A DNA stretch of 16,123 bases from DASZMJ01 sp035551935. Lineage in GTDB: Bacteria; Planctomycetota; Planctomycetia; Isosphaerales; Isosphaeraceae. The DNA lies in the NCBI GenBank assembly GCA_035551935.1, contig DASZMJ010000444.1, positions 1 to 16,123 of the forward strand. The letters run 5' to 3'. The notes beneath the pieces are model-generated. The model was not told the origin of the DNA. It did not search any database and saw nothing but the letters and a program-made list of their open reading frames with translations. A program made the position numbers and the translations under genes. Shown here one piece after another: positions 1 through 5,839 of this stretch. Each line of letters begins with the position of its first letter. Positions within the stretch are counted from its first letter, which is position 1.

Positions 1-1
1 C

Positions 2-211
2 GTGGACGGCCCCGAGCTCTCGACGCTGACGGGCACCGCGCTGGGGGCGTTCGTCAAGGCCGAGAGCGTGGCCCGCGGGTTCCAGGACGGCCTGAAGTTC
101 CTCAGCCTCACGATGCTCGGGCTCGGCCTGCCCCTGGCGGCGCTGCGGTTCGTCACGCCGCCGCGCCAGCGACTCATCCCGGACTCGGCACCGGGCGCCG
201 GCGCCGGGTGA
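2..211 (+). CDS. Membrane protein, C-terminal fragment (possible MFS-type transporter)
   Basis: The frame is open from the left edge and ends with TGA at 209-211, so only the last ~69 codons of a longer gene are present; the GTG at position 2 is probably an internal valine. The fragment has an amphipathic stretch (FVKAESVARGFQDGLKF) followed by one hydrophobic helix (FLSLTMLGLGLPLAALRFV) and a short polar, Pro/Arg-rich tail, as expected for the last transmembrane helix and cytoplasmic end of a multi-pass transporter. Third codon positions are almost all G or C, supporting the frame. Assignment to the DHA2/MFS efflux group is a guess from this shape only; another polytopic family would fit equally well. 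It converges on the disrupted channel gene on the other strand. Confidence 0.55.
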   Translation: MDGPELSTLTGTALGAFVKAESVARGFQDGLKFLSLTMLGLGLPLAALRFVTPPRQRLIPDSAPGAGAG

Positions 212-227
212 TGGCCGGGGACCATCC

Positions 228-269
228 CGCGAGGTCACCCGCCGGAGGCCCGAGGTGGCGACCTCCGCG
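228..269. terminator. Hairpin between convergent genes, possible bidirectional terminator
   Basis: CGCGAGGTC (228-236) pairs with GACCTCCGCG (260-269) with one bulged G, leaving a loop of about 23 nt. It lies between the 3' end of the transporter fragment (+) and the 3' end of the channel gene (-). There is no T-tract on either side, so a factor-independent terminator is only a possibility. Confidence 0.3.
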
Positions 270-523
270 GCCGAATCGGGACTACCTCGGGCTGTCACCT
301 CCTCGATGTTCGTCCGGTCTGCTCCGCCGCAGCTCGAGGAGTCGATGCGTCACGGCGAACATGGCGGAGGCCGACAGCCCGAACATCAGGACGCCGTTGG
401 CAGCCTCGAGTGGGCCGAGCAGGCGCCAACGCGGCGCCATCACGATGTCGCCGTAGCCGAGGGTCGTGAAGTTCACGGCCGAGTGGTAGCACGCCGTCTC
501 GAAGTCCGGCATCGCCCCGCAGA

Positions 524-531
524 GGACGAGG
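524..531. repeat. Target site duplication, left copy
   Basis: GGACGAGG directly abuts the left end of the 123-bp element and is repeated exactly at 655-662 on its other side. Eight bases match what is known for several DDE transposase families, including ISAs1. Confidence 0.88.
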
Positions 532-654
532 CAGGGCGAACGCACGTGTTTCGCAAATCCTTGTCCTGCAAGGATTTGCAATCTAGTGCACGGAATTCAA
601 CTAGTCGCAAGTTCTTTGCAGACAAGGATTTGTGAATTAGATGCGTTTGCCCTG
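532..654. mobile_element. 123-bp MITE-like element, copy 1 (ISAs1-like ends)
   Basis: The element has 13-bp terminal inverted repeats: CAGGGCGAACGCA (532-544) and TGCGTTTGCCCTG (642-654), 12 of 13 positions matching, and is bounded by 8-bp GGACGAGG duplications. It is far too short for a transposase and is clearly more AT-rich than the flanking genes. Inside are a perfect 11-bp stem (553-563 with 569-579, loop TCCTG) and a second direct copy of CAAGGATTTG (569-578 and 623-632). CAGGG ends with 8-bp duplications are, from general knowledge, the pattern of the ISAs1 family, so a related transposase elsewhere in the genome probably mobilises it; that link is inference. It inserted into the channel gene; 104 bp of it recur unchanged at 16020-16123. 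Confidence 0.87.
553..579. other. Perfect 11-bp hairpin inside the MITE
   Basis: GCAAATCCTTG (553-563) and CAAGGATTTGC (569-579) are exact reverse complements around a 5-nt loop. The same arms occur in the second element copy. It may be a folding or protein-recognition feature of the element; read in either direction it is not followed by a T-tract, so a terminator role is unsupported. Confidence 0.75.
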
Positions 655-662
655 GGACGAGG
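655..662. repeat. Target site duplication, right copy
   Basis: GGACGAGG, identical to 524-531, immediately follows the right inverted repeat of the element. Together they show that the 123-bp unit arrived by transposition, since only one copy is needed to rebuild the channel frame. Confidence 0.88.
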
Positions 663-874
663 GCGCCGGCCCAGACCGCCACCTGCGCCAGCAGGGCCGC
701 CAGGAGCATCAGCATGACCTCCATCGAGACGTTGACATTCCGCCAGAAGGTCCGGCCGGCATAGCCGACCCTCAGCAGCCACGCCACGAACCGGACCGTC
801 ACGGCGACGGCGACCGCCTGGATCAGGATCGTGGCCAGGAGGACGGTCATCCCGACGAGGGCGGGAGCGAGCAT

Positions 875-1441
875 GATAGTGCGATTCGGGCCAGAGCTTC
901 GAATCCCTCGCTTCCGTCTGCAAGCATTCTCTGATCTCGACACCTGCAAGTCCACTCGCGCCGTGCAGCGACTCCTGGGCCGGTGCGTCCATCCCGAGAA
1001 GCGACCCCTAAATACTGGACTTTGGCCGTCAGGCTGCCCTGGAGAGGCCGTGAATCAAGGCCTCCAGCAGCGGCTGGGGTAATTCCCCCGATGCTGGGGC
1101 GTCGCCCGACCCGGGGCTAGGTCGAGGCTCAGTTGACCGCCAGCGAACTCCAAGCTTCGAGAAAGATGGCCGAAGTGACGGAAGGCATAGCCCAGTGCAC
1201 GTCAAATGCAGGATGCGAAACTGCGTCGGTGTGTTCGACCGACTCGCCGGCGCGATCGTCCCCGGGTCGCTGCACGCCCGGGCTCGCTCCCGCCCGGCAT
1301 CGGCGCGGGCCCCGCTCGCCACCCCGACCCGAATCCCTCCGAGGAGTCCAGCCCGAGGTGTGGCCGGCGCACCTCGACACGTCCCGGTCGACGTCCCGCC
1401 CGGGCGGGATCCGCCGGGGCCTCTCGCGGGTCGTCCTCCCG
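875..1441. other. Gene-free stretch
   Basis: No convincing coding frame is present. Codon-position bias keeps changing frame and any open frame is Arg/Pro/Ser-rich on both strands, as in GC-rich noncoding DNA. Around 1029-1200 the base composition is lower in GC, and the minus strand carries short protein-like pieces (ELPQPLLEALIHGLSRAA ending at 1029; VHWAMPSVTSAIFLEAWSS ending near 1130) in different frames, which may be remnants of an old gene or insertion sequence but cannot be named. Confidence 0.4.
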
Positions 1442-1950
1442 GTCGCCCTCGCTCCCTGGACGGCGGGCTTCGCCATGGGGCCCGGGGGGGATGGGTGCCG
1501 CCGCCGCGCCGCCCGGTTCCTCGAGGAGGCCCGGGTGATCGCCGCCGCCACGAGCCCCGCCCACCGGCCCCCGGTCGGCGACCCCACTCGCCCCTCGTCG
1601 TCCCGCTCACCCGCCACGACCCGGCCTCGCTCGCCGACGTCTGCCGGCGGGCCGGGCGCGACCGGCGTGACATCCCCGCCGACCTTCGCACGTCCCTCGC
1701 CGCGGGGCGCGCCGGCGCCGGCGACACCCCGCTCGCCCTCCGGCTCACCAGCCCGGCCGCCCTCGTGCCGGAGACCGATCGGCGGGCCGACGCGACCGCC
1801 GAAGCCGTCGCGATCACCGGGGCCACGTCCCGCGACCTGCTGCCCCACCGCGACGGCATCCGTGCGCTCCTCCGACAGGGCGACGGCCGCGGCGCCTTGC
1901 CCAACGGCAACGTCGTCGCGCCGGACGAGCCCGCACCGACTGCGAATGCG
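1442..1950 (+). pseudogene. Frameshifted coding-like remnant, unknown function
   Basis: Two adjoining stretches show strong G/C bias at third codon positions and protein-like composition, but in different frames. From 1442 to about 1580 the frame gives pieces such as WTAGFAMGPGGDGCRRRAAR and FLEEARVIAAATSP; from about 1590 to 1950 the next frame gives PLVVPLTRHDPASLADVCRR and later AVAITGATSRDLLPHRDGIR. No start with a ribosome binding site was found and no family was recognised. It is best explained as a decayed gene with at least one frameshift near 1585. A chance open frame in GC-rich DNA remains possible. It lies upstream of the DUF1257 cassette in the same direction. Confidence 0.3.
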
Positions 1951-2176
1951 GCCCGTGGACGATCAAGGCACCCGCCGATGGTATCGCCCCGGGAGTGGAA
2001 GCTGGTGTCACGAACGCCCTGAGGTGCGGCCTGCCGGACGCTCCCCGGCGGGCCGGTCCAGCGGCTCGACGTGGCTCGGGGCCCCGAGGTTGGGGTGCCG
2101 GTCGATCCGCCCGGCGCGGCGGCTCCTGGGCCTGCTCGCGCGCGGGGGCACGGGCCGGATCGCGGCGGCCGTCATC

Positions 2177-2290
2177 ACGTAAAAAATGGCTCATAACGCG
2201 TCATCAACAGTGATGGGGGATGTGGCCGTCGACCACCGGCCGGCCGGACCCGGCCGGCGTCCCCCGTCGCTTCCACCGGGAGGACCTCCC
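2177..2290 (+). promoter_or_regulatory. Leader region of the DUF1257 cassette
   Basis: A short AT-rich patch (GTAAAAAATGGCTCATAACG, 2179-2198) stands out in GC-rich surroundings just before the cassette and is followed by a small hairpin (CATCA/TGATG, 2201-2214). This is the only plausible promoter zone before the five genes, but no confident -35/-10 pair can be assigned. The ribosome binding site for the first gene is GGGAGG at 2279-2284. Confidence 0.3.
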
Positions 2291-2659
2291 TTGAGCCACA
2301 TCGTGACGATCCGGGCCGAGCTCCGCGACCCGGCCGCGGTCGCGGCCGCCTGCCGGCGGCTCGGCCTGCCGGAGCCGGTCCACGGCACGGCGACGTTGTT
2401 CAGCGGCGAGGCCGCCGGGCTGCTGGTCCGGCTGCCCGACTGGCTCTACCCGGCCGTCGTCCACCTCGAGACCGGCCGGGTCGAGTTCGACAACTACAAC
2501 GAGGCGTGGGGGCGGCGGGAGCACCTCGACCGCCTGCTCCAGGCGTACGCCGTCGAGAAGGCGCGCATCGAGGCCCGCAAGCGGGGCCACGCCGTCGTCG
2601 AGCAGGCCCTCGCCGACGGCTCGGTGAAGCTGACCGTCACGGTCGGGGGTGCCTCGTGA
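2291..2659 (+). CDS. DUF1257 (Ycf35-like) protein
   Basis: The 122-aa product begins SHIVTIRAELRDPAAVAAAC after a TTG start and carries the DUF1257 pattern: an N-terminal strand, a helix with the GLPEPVHG turn, LFSGEAAGLLVRLPDWLYPA, then VEFDNYNEAWG, a helix LDRLLQAYAVEKARIEARK, and a C-terminal strand DGSVKLTVTVGG. This family is known from cyanobacteria and algal plastids as Ycf35 and is of unknown function. TTG at 2291 is chosen because GGGAGG precedes it at proper spacing and because family members start MSHIV; the in-frame ATG at 2186 would add an atypical 35-residue extension. Its stop overlaps the next start (GTGA), indicating translational coupling with the DUF2997 gene. It is cytoplasmic, with no signal or membrane segment. 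The YAVEKARIEARKRGH helix is rich in charge and may be a contact surface (inference). Confidence 0.87.
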   Translation: MSHIVTIRAELRDPAAVAAACRRLGLPEPVHGTATLFSGEAAGLLVRLPDWLYPAVVHLETGRVEFDNYNEAWGRREHLDRLLQAYAVEKARIEARKRGHAVVEQALADGSVKLTVTVGGAS

Positions 2660-2850
2660 CCAAGGTCATCGAGATCACCGTCGGCCCCGGGGGCGAGACG
2701 ACCGTGCAGACCCGGGGCTTCGCCGGGCCGGAGTGCCGGGAGGCCAGCCGGTTCGTCGAGCAGGCGCTCGGCCAGCCGACGGCCGAGCAGCCCACGGCCG
2801 AGTTCTACCAGGGCCAGCCGGCCGCGCAGGAGCTGCGACAGTCCCGATGA
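2656..2850 (+). CDS. DUF2997 family small protein
   Basis: A 64-aa protein starting at GTG 2656, overlapping the stop of the DUF1257 gene by four bases. It reads MTKVIEITVGPGGETTVQTR and then GFAGPECREASRFVEQALGQ, a beta hairpin followed by a helix with a Cys, typical of DUF2997, a family often found directly after DUF1257. The tail is Gln/Ala-rich (QGQPAAQELRQSR) and probably disordered. The function is unknown; the small size and tight coupling suggest it works in a complex with the Ycf35-like protein. The next clear gene starts 203 bp downstream. Confidence 0.84.
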   Translation: MTKVIEITVGPGGETTVQTRGFAGPECREASRFVEQALGQPTAEQPTAEFYQGQPAAQELRQSR

Positions 2851-3008
2851 GGCGGTCCGCCGATCCCGCCCGCCGCGGGAGGCGACCGGGCCAGGCCCGA
2901 CACCCATGTCCGACACCCGCGGGCGGGCCGTCTCCTCGGCCCGCCGACGGTGGCGCCGCTCGAAGCCAACGATCCCGACCGCGACGGAGGGCATCCGACT
3001 CATCCTGA
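2847..3008 (+). CDS. Possible 53-aa coupled ORF in the gap before the AAA gene
   Basis: An ATG at 2847 overlaps the DUF2997 stop (ATGA) and opens a 53-codon frame ending at 3008. The product is Arg/Pro/Ser-rich with no recognisable fold. Third-position bias is good in the first 20 codons and poor after that. A second frame from ATG 2906 has better codon bias up to about 3030, but then runs on as a shadow through the AAA gene. The 203-bp gap may thus hold a decayed small gene or simply a leader for the ATPase gene. Confidence 0.15.
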   Translation: MRRSADPARRGRRPGQARHPCPTPAGGPSPRPADGGAARSQRSRPRRRASDSS

Positions 3009-3053
3009 TCGCGGGAGCACCCCCCTCATCCCATCCAACAACAGGAGTCCCCG

Positions 3054-4553
3054 ATGACGCTCGCCGAGCGCCTCGCGGAGTACGTGCGCGCCTGCTTCAC
3101 CGGCCTCTGGGTCCAGTCGTCCGAGCACCAGGACGCGCTGCTCGAGATCGCCGCCCTCTGCCGCAAGAACGGCTGGTCCCTGGCCACGTGGGACATCGAC
3201 CGGGGGCTGCGCCCGGCCGGCCGGGCGCCCGAGCCCGGCGGCCTCGCGGGCGCCGCCGACCCGCTGGCGGCCGTCCGGTCACTGGACGCCCTGGCGTCGC
3301 CCGACGGCACGGGGCTGCTCGTGCTGGTGAACTTCCACCGCTTCCTGGGCAGCCCCGAGGTCGTCCAGGCCCTCGACGCGCAGATCCACGCCGGCAAGCT
3401 CGCCCGGACCTTCGTCGTCGTCCTCGCCCCGGTCGTGCAGGTCCCCGTCGAGCTGGAGAAGCAGTTCGTGGTCCTGGAGCACGACCTGCCCGGCCGCGCG
3501 CAGCTCGAGGCGATCGCCCGCACGATCGCCGTCGAGCCGGGCGAGCTGCCCGAGGGCGAGGAGCTGGGCCGCGTGCTCGACGCGGCCGCCGGGCTGACCC
3601 GGTTCGAGGCCGAGGGCGCCTTCAGCCTCGCGCTGGTGCGCCACGGCCGGCTCGCGGCGCAGCCCCTCTGGGAGCTCAAGGGCGGCCTGCTCAAGAAGTC
3701 GGGCCTGCTGGGCCTGCATCGCGGCGGCGAGACGTTCGCCGACCTGGGCGGCCTCGAGGCCCTCAAGTCGTTCTGCGCCCGCGCCCTGCGGCCCGGCCGG
3801 CGGGGCGACGTCCGGGCGCGAGGGGTGCTCCTGCTGGGGCCGCCCGGCTCGGGCAAGTCGGCGTTCTGCAAGGCCCTCGGCGCCGAGACGGGCCGGCCGA
3901 CGCTGACGCTCGACGTCGGCGCCCTGCTCGGCTCGCTCGTCGGCCAGTCGGAGGCCAACATCCGCCGGGCGCTGCGGCTGGTCGACGCGATGGCCCCCTG
4001 CGTCGTCATGATCGACGAGGTCGAGAAGGCGCTGGCGGGCGTGGCCGCCGGCGGGCCGACCGACAGCGGGGTCTCCGCCCGGCTGTTCGCGACGCTGCTC
4101 GGCTGGCTGAACGACCACACCAGCGACGCCTTCGTCGTCTGCACCGCCAACGACGTCGCCCGGCTGCCGCCGGAGTTCAGCCGGGCGGAGCGGTTCGACG
4201 GCACGTTCTTCCTCGACCTGCCCGGCCCGCACGAGCGGCCGGCGATCTGGCGGCTGTACCTGGATCGCTTCGGGCTCGACCCGGCCCAGCGCCGGCCCCG
4301 CGACGACGAGTTCACCGGCGCCGAGATCCGGGCGTGCTGCCGGCTGGCGGCGCTGCTGGAGGTCCCGCTGGTCGACGCGGCGCGGAACATCGTCCCGGTG
4401 GCCGTCACGGCGGGCGAGGCGGTCGAGCGGCTGCGGGCCTGGGCCAGCGGCCGATGCCTGGCCGCCGACCGGCCCGGCATCTACGCCCGCGACCGCACGA
4501 CGCCCGCGACGCCGGGCCGGAGCATCCGGCGGGGCGACCCGTCGGCCAACTGA
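3054..4553 (+). CDS. Ycf46-like AAA ATPase
   Basis: A 499-aa protein from ATG 3054, with AGGAG at 3043-3047 as ribosome binding site. The N-terminal ~220 residues follow the Ycf46 layout: an opening segment on the theme of a P-loop-like fold (YVRACFTGLWVQSSEHQDAL), WDIDRGL at 46-52, and LLVLVNFHRFL near 88-98. The C-terminal AAA module has Walker A GPPGSGKS (262-269), Walker B VVMIDEVEKAL (D321, E322), sensor 1 in CTANDVARLP (N366), an arginine-finger motif RAERFD (377-382) and sensor-2 helix TGAEIRACCRLA (421-432). All catalytic positions look intact. Family members occur in cyanobacteria and plastids; their role is poorly known. Here it is probably the motor of a cassette with DUF1257, DUF2997 and the next two genes. 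It is soluble, with no membrane segment. The last ~25 residues are Arg/Pro-rich and likely flexible. Confidence 0.87.
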   Translation: MTLAERLAEYVRACFTGLWVQSSEHQDALLEIAALCRKNGWSLATWDIDRGLRPAGRAPEPGGLAGAADPLAAVRSLDALASPDGTGLLVLVNFHRFLGSPEVVQALDAQIHAGKLARTFVVVLAPVVQVPVELEKQFVVLEHDLPGRAQLEAIARTIAVEPGELPEGEELGRVLDAAAGLTRFEAEGAFSLALVRHGRLAAQPLWELKGGLLKKSGLLGLHRGGETFADLGGLEALKSFCARALRPGRRGDVRARGVLLLGPPGSGKSAFCKALGAETGRPTLTLDVGALLGSLVGQSEANIRRALRLVDAMAPCVVMIDEVEKALAGVAAGGPTDSGVSARLFATLLGWLNDHTSDAFVVCTANDVARLPPEFSRAERFDGTFFLDLPGPHERPAIWRLYLDRFGLDPAQRRPRDDEFTGAEIRACCRLAALLEVPLVDAARNIVPVAVTAGEAVERLRAWASGRCLAADRPGIYARDRTTPATPGRSIRRGDPSAN

Positions 4554-4665
4554 AGGGTCTCGCCGGGCCCGGCCGGCGGGCCGACGGCCCCGATGTGCAT
4601 GATCTCCCATCCGCGGGGCGGCCGGCGATCGGGTCGGCCGCCCCGTCCTTCTTGTCGGAGGCCCC

Positions 4666-5545
4666 ATGACCACCTTGCTCGACCCCATCGACCGCCGGGC
4701 GGCGACCGTCGCCCAGGCCATCCCCCCCGCCACCGCGGACGCGACCGAGCCGGCCCGGCGGCTGCGGGCCACGACGGCCGCCGTCCGCCTGGCCTTCACC
4801 TGGCCGGGCACGCAGAAGGCGCTGACCCCCGCGCAGCGCGCCCGGGCCGCCGCGGCCTTCGACGCCGAGGGCCCGTCCCTCGCCGCGGGGAAGAAGCTCC
4901 TCGACGTCAAGCATCCGGCGTTCCGGGCGGTGACCGCCATCCGGGGCCAGATCCAGGCGTACTGGAAGGGGGTCTCGCTGCCGTACCCCGAGCCGGGCCT
5001 CCGCCTGATCCGCCAGGACGCGGTCGAGGCGTTCGCCCGGCAGATGGCCGACTGCCGCGTCGAGCTGGACGACGCGGTGCGCAACCTCGACCGCCACTAC
5101 GGCGAGCTGAGGCGGGCGGCCGCCGAGCGGCTGGGGTCGCTGTACGACCCGGCCGACTACCCCGAGACGCTGGTCGGCCTCTTCGCCGTCGCGTCCGACT
5201 TCCCCTCGGTCGAGCCGCCCGAGTACCTGATGCAGCTCAGCCCGGCCCTGTACGAGCGGGAGCGGGCGCGGATGGTGGCGCGGTTCGAGGAGGCGGTGCG
5301 GCTGTCCGAGCAGGCGTTCCTCGAGGAGTTCGCCCGGCTGGTGGGGCACCTGGCCGGGCGCCTCGGGGGTGTCGGCGCGGACGGCCAGCCGCGGGCCACC
5401 GCGGGCGGGCCGTCTGCTCGACGTGGTGCGGTTGGTGACCAGCCCGGCCCGGGTCCGCGCCCTGGGGCCGCGGGTCGGCGCGCCGCCGGGCGACGCGCCG
5501 ACCGAGCCGGGAGGCGAGTCACCGGCGACCGGTCGGCCGCCATGA
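4666..5545 (+). CDS. Helical protein of the AAA cassette, 3' end frameshifted
   Basis: It starts at ATG 4666 with CGGAGG at 4656-4661. Residues 1-240 are a mostly helical, charged protein (segments WPGTQKALTPAQRARAAAAF, KKLLDVKHPAFRAVTAIRGQ, YLMQLSPALYERERARMVAR, SEQAFLEEFARLVGHLAGRL). Around 5400-5410 the codon bias leaves the starting frame and moves to the +2 frame, which continues GRLLDVVRLVTSPARVRALG and stops at 5543-5545. The starting frame itself runs open to 5871, but that part is Arg/Pro-rich, crosses the next gene and the terminator, and is not credible. So a one-base shift in a G/C run, real or a sequencing error, is likely. The family was not recognised with certainty; the pairing of an AAA ATPase with a helical partner resembles DUF3150-type neighbours, which is a guess. 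No signal peptide or membrane segment. Confidence 0.6.
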
Positions 5546-5605
5546 CCCGAGGTCGGTCCGGCCCGCGACCACCGACCCGACACCCCGACCGGGAGGCCCT
5601 CGCCC

Positions 5606-5773
5606 GTGAACGCGCGGAACAAGCTGAACGTCGCCGCCGTCAACGGCTGCCTGCTCCTGGCGGCCCTCGTCGGCGCCATGGCCGGGAGCTGGACCATGTC
5701 CCTGCTCGCCCTCGCGGCCCTGATCGTCGGCGGCATCGGCGGCGACATCCGGATTCGACCCAGGGGTCGATGA
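5606..5773 (+). CDS. Small 55-aa two-TM membrane protein
   Basis: GTG at 5606 is preceded by GGGAGG at 5591-5596 at suitable spacing. The product starts MNARNKLNVAAVNGCLLLAA and has two hydrophobic segments (about residues 9-26 and 30-45), then a basic end (DIRIRPRGR), so it should be a short helical hairpin in the inner membrane. Third codon positions are nearly all G/C throughout. It is the last gene before the strong hairpin terminator at 5785, so it belongs to the cassette with the AAA ATPase. It could anchor or sense the membrane for the complex (inference). No named family. Confidence 0.68.
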   Translation: MNARNKLNVAAVNGCLLLAALVGAMAGSWTMSLLALAALIVGGIGGDIRIRPRGR

Positions 5774-5784
5774 TCGATCGGCAA

Positions 5785-5820
5785 GCCCCCCGGTCACGGC
5801 TCCGGCCGTGGCCGGGGGGC
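5785..5820 (+). terminator. Rho-independent-like terminator after the AAA cassette
   Basis: GCCCCCCGGTCACGG (5785-5799) pairs with CCGTGGCCGGGGGGC (5806-5820) as a 15-bp stem, one G-U pair in RNA, with a 6-nt loop. It is followed within 10 nt by CTTTCTTTAG. It sits 12 bp after the stop of the small membrane protein gene and just beyond the 3' end of the oppositely oriented transposase remnant, so it may stop transcripts from both sides. Confidence 0.8.
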
Positions 5821-5839
5821 CGCCGTCTTTCTTTAGCCC

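Larger units (their letters stand above)
282..874 (-). pseudogene. Two-TM potassium channel (ion channel family 2), split by a small transposon
   Basis: Read on the minus strand, the gene starts at ATG 874 (MLAPALVGMTVLLATILIQ), with a first hydrophobic helix and a second hydrophobic segment (MEVMLMLLAALLAQVAVWAG), then reaches the element at 654. Beyond it, in another frame, follow PDFETACYHSAVNFTTLGYGD, whose TTLGYGD is the K+ selectivity filter, and a last helix (ANGVLMFGLSASAMFAV). Deleting the 123-bp element plus one 8-bp duplication (131 bp, a +2 shift) rejoins the frames as VWAGALVLCGAMPDFE and gives a 153-aa protein, normal for small planctomycete Ion_trans_2 channels. In the present sequence the N-terminal half reads into the element and stops downstream out of frame, while an ATG inside the element (579-581) opens the frame of the pore half. 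A working channel from either piece is unlikely. No good ribosome binding site was seen before 874. Confidence 0.85.

Noticed and set aside
2186..2290. Start of the DUF1257 gene at ATG 2186.
   Set aside because: The added residues are unlike the family, while TTG 2291 has a good ribosome binding site and yields the conserved MSHIV start.
3279..5084. Long open frames on the minus strand opposite the AAA gene (also 3026-4480 and 4405-5784).
   Set aside because: They are Arg/Ala/Gly-rich antisense shadows caused by high GC. The plus strand has intact family motifs and ribosome binding sites.
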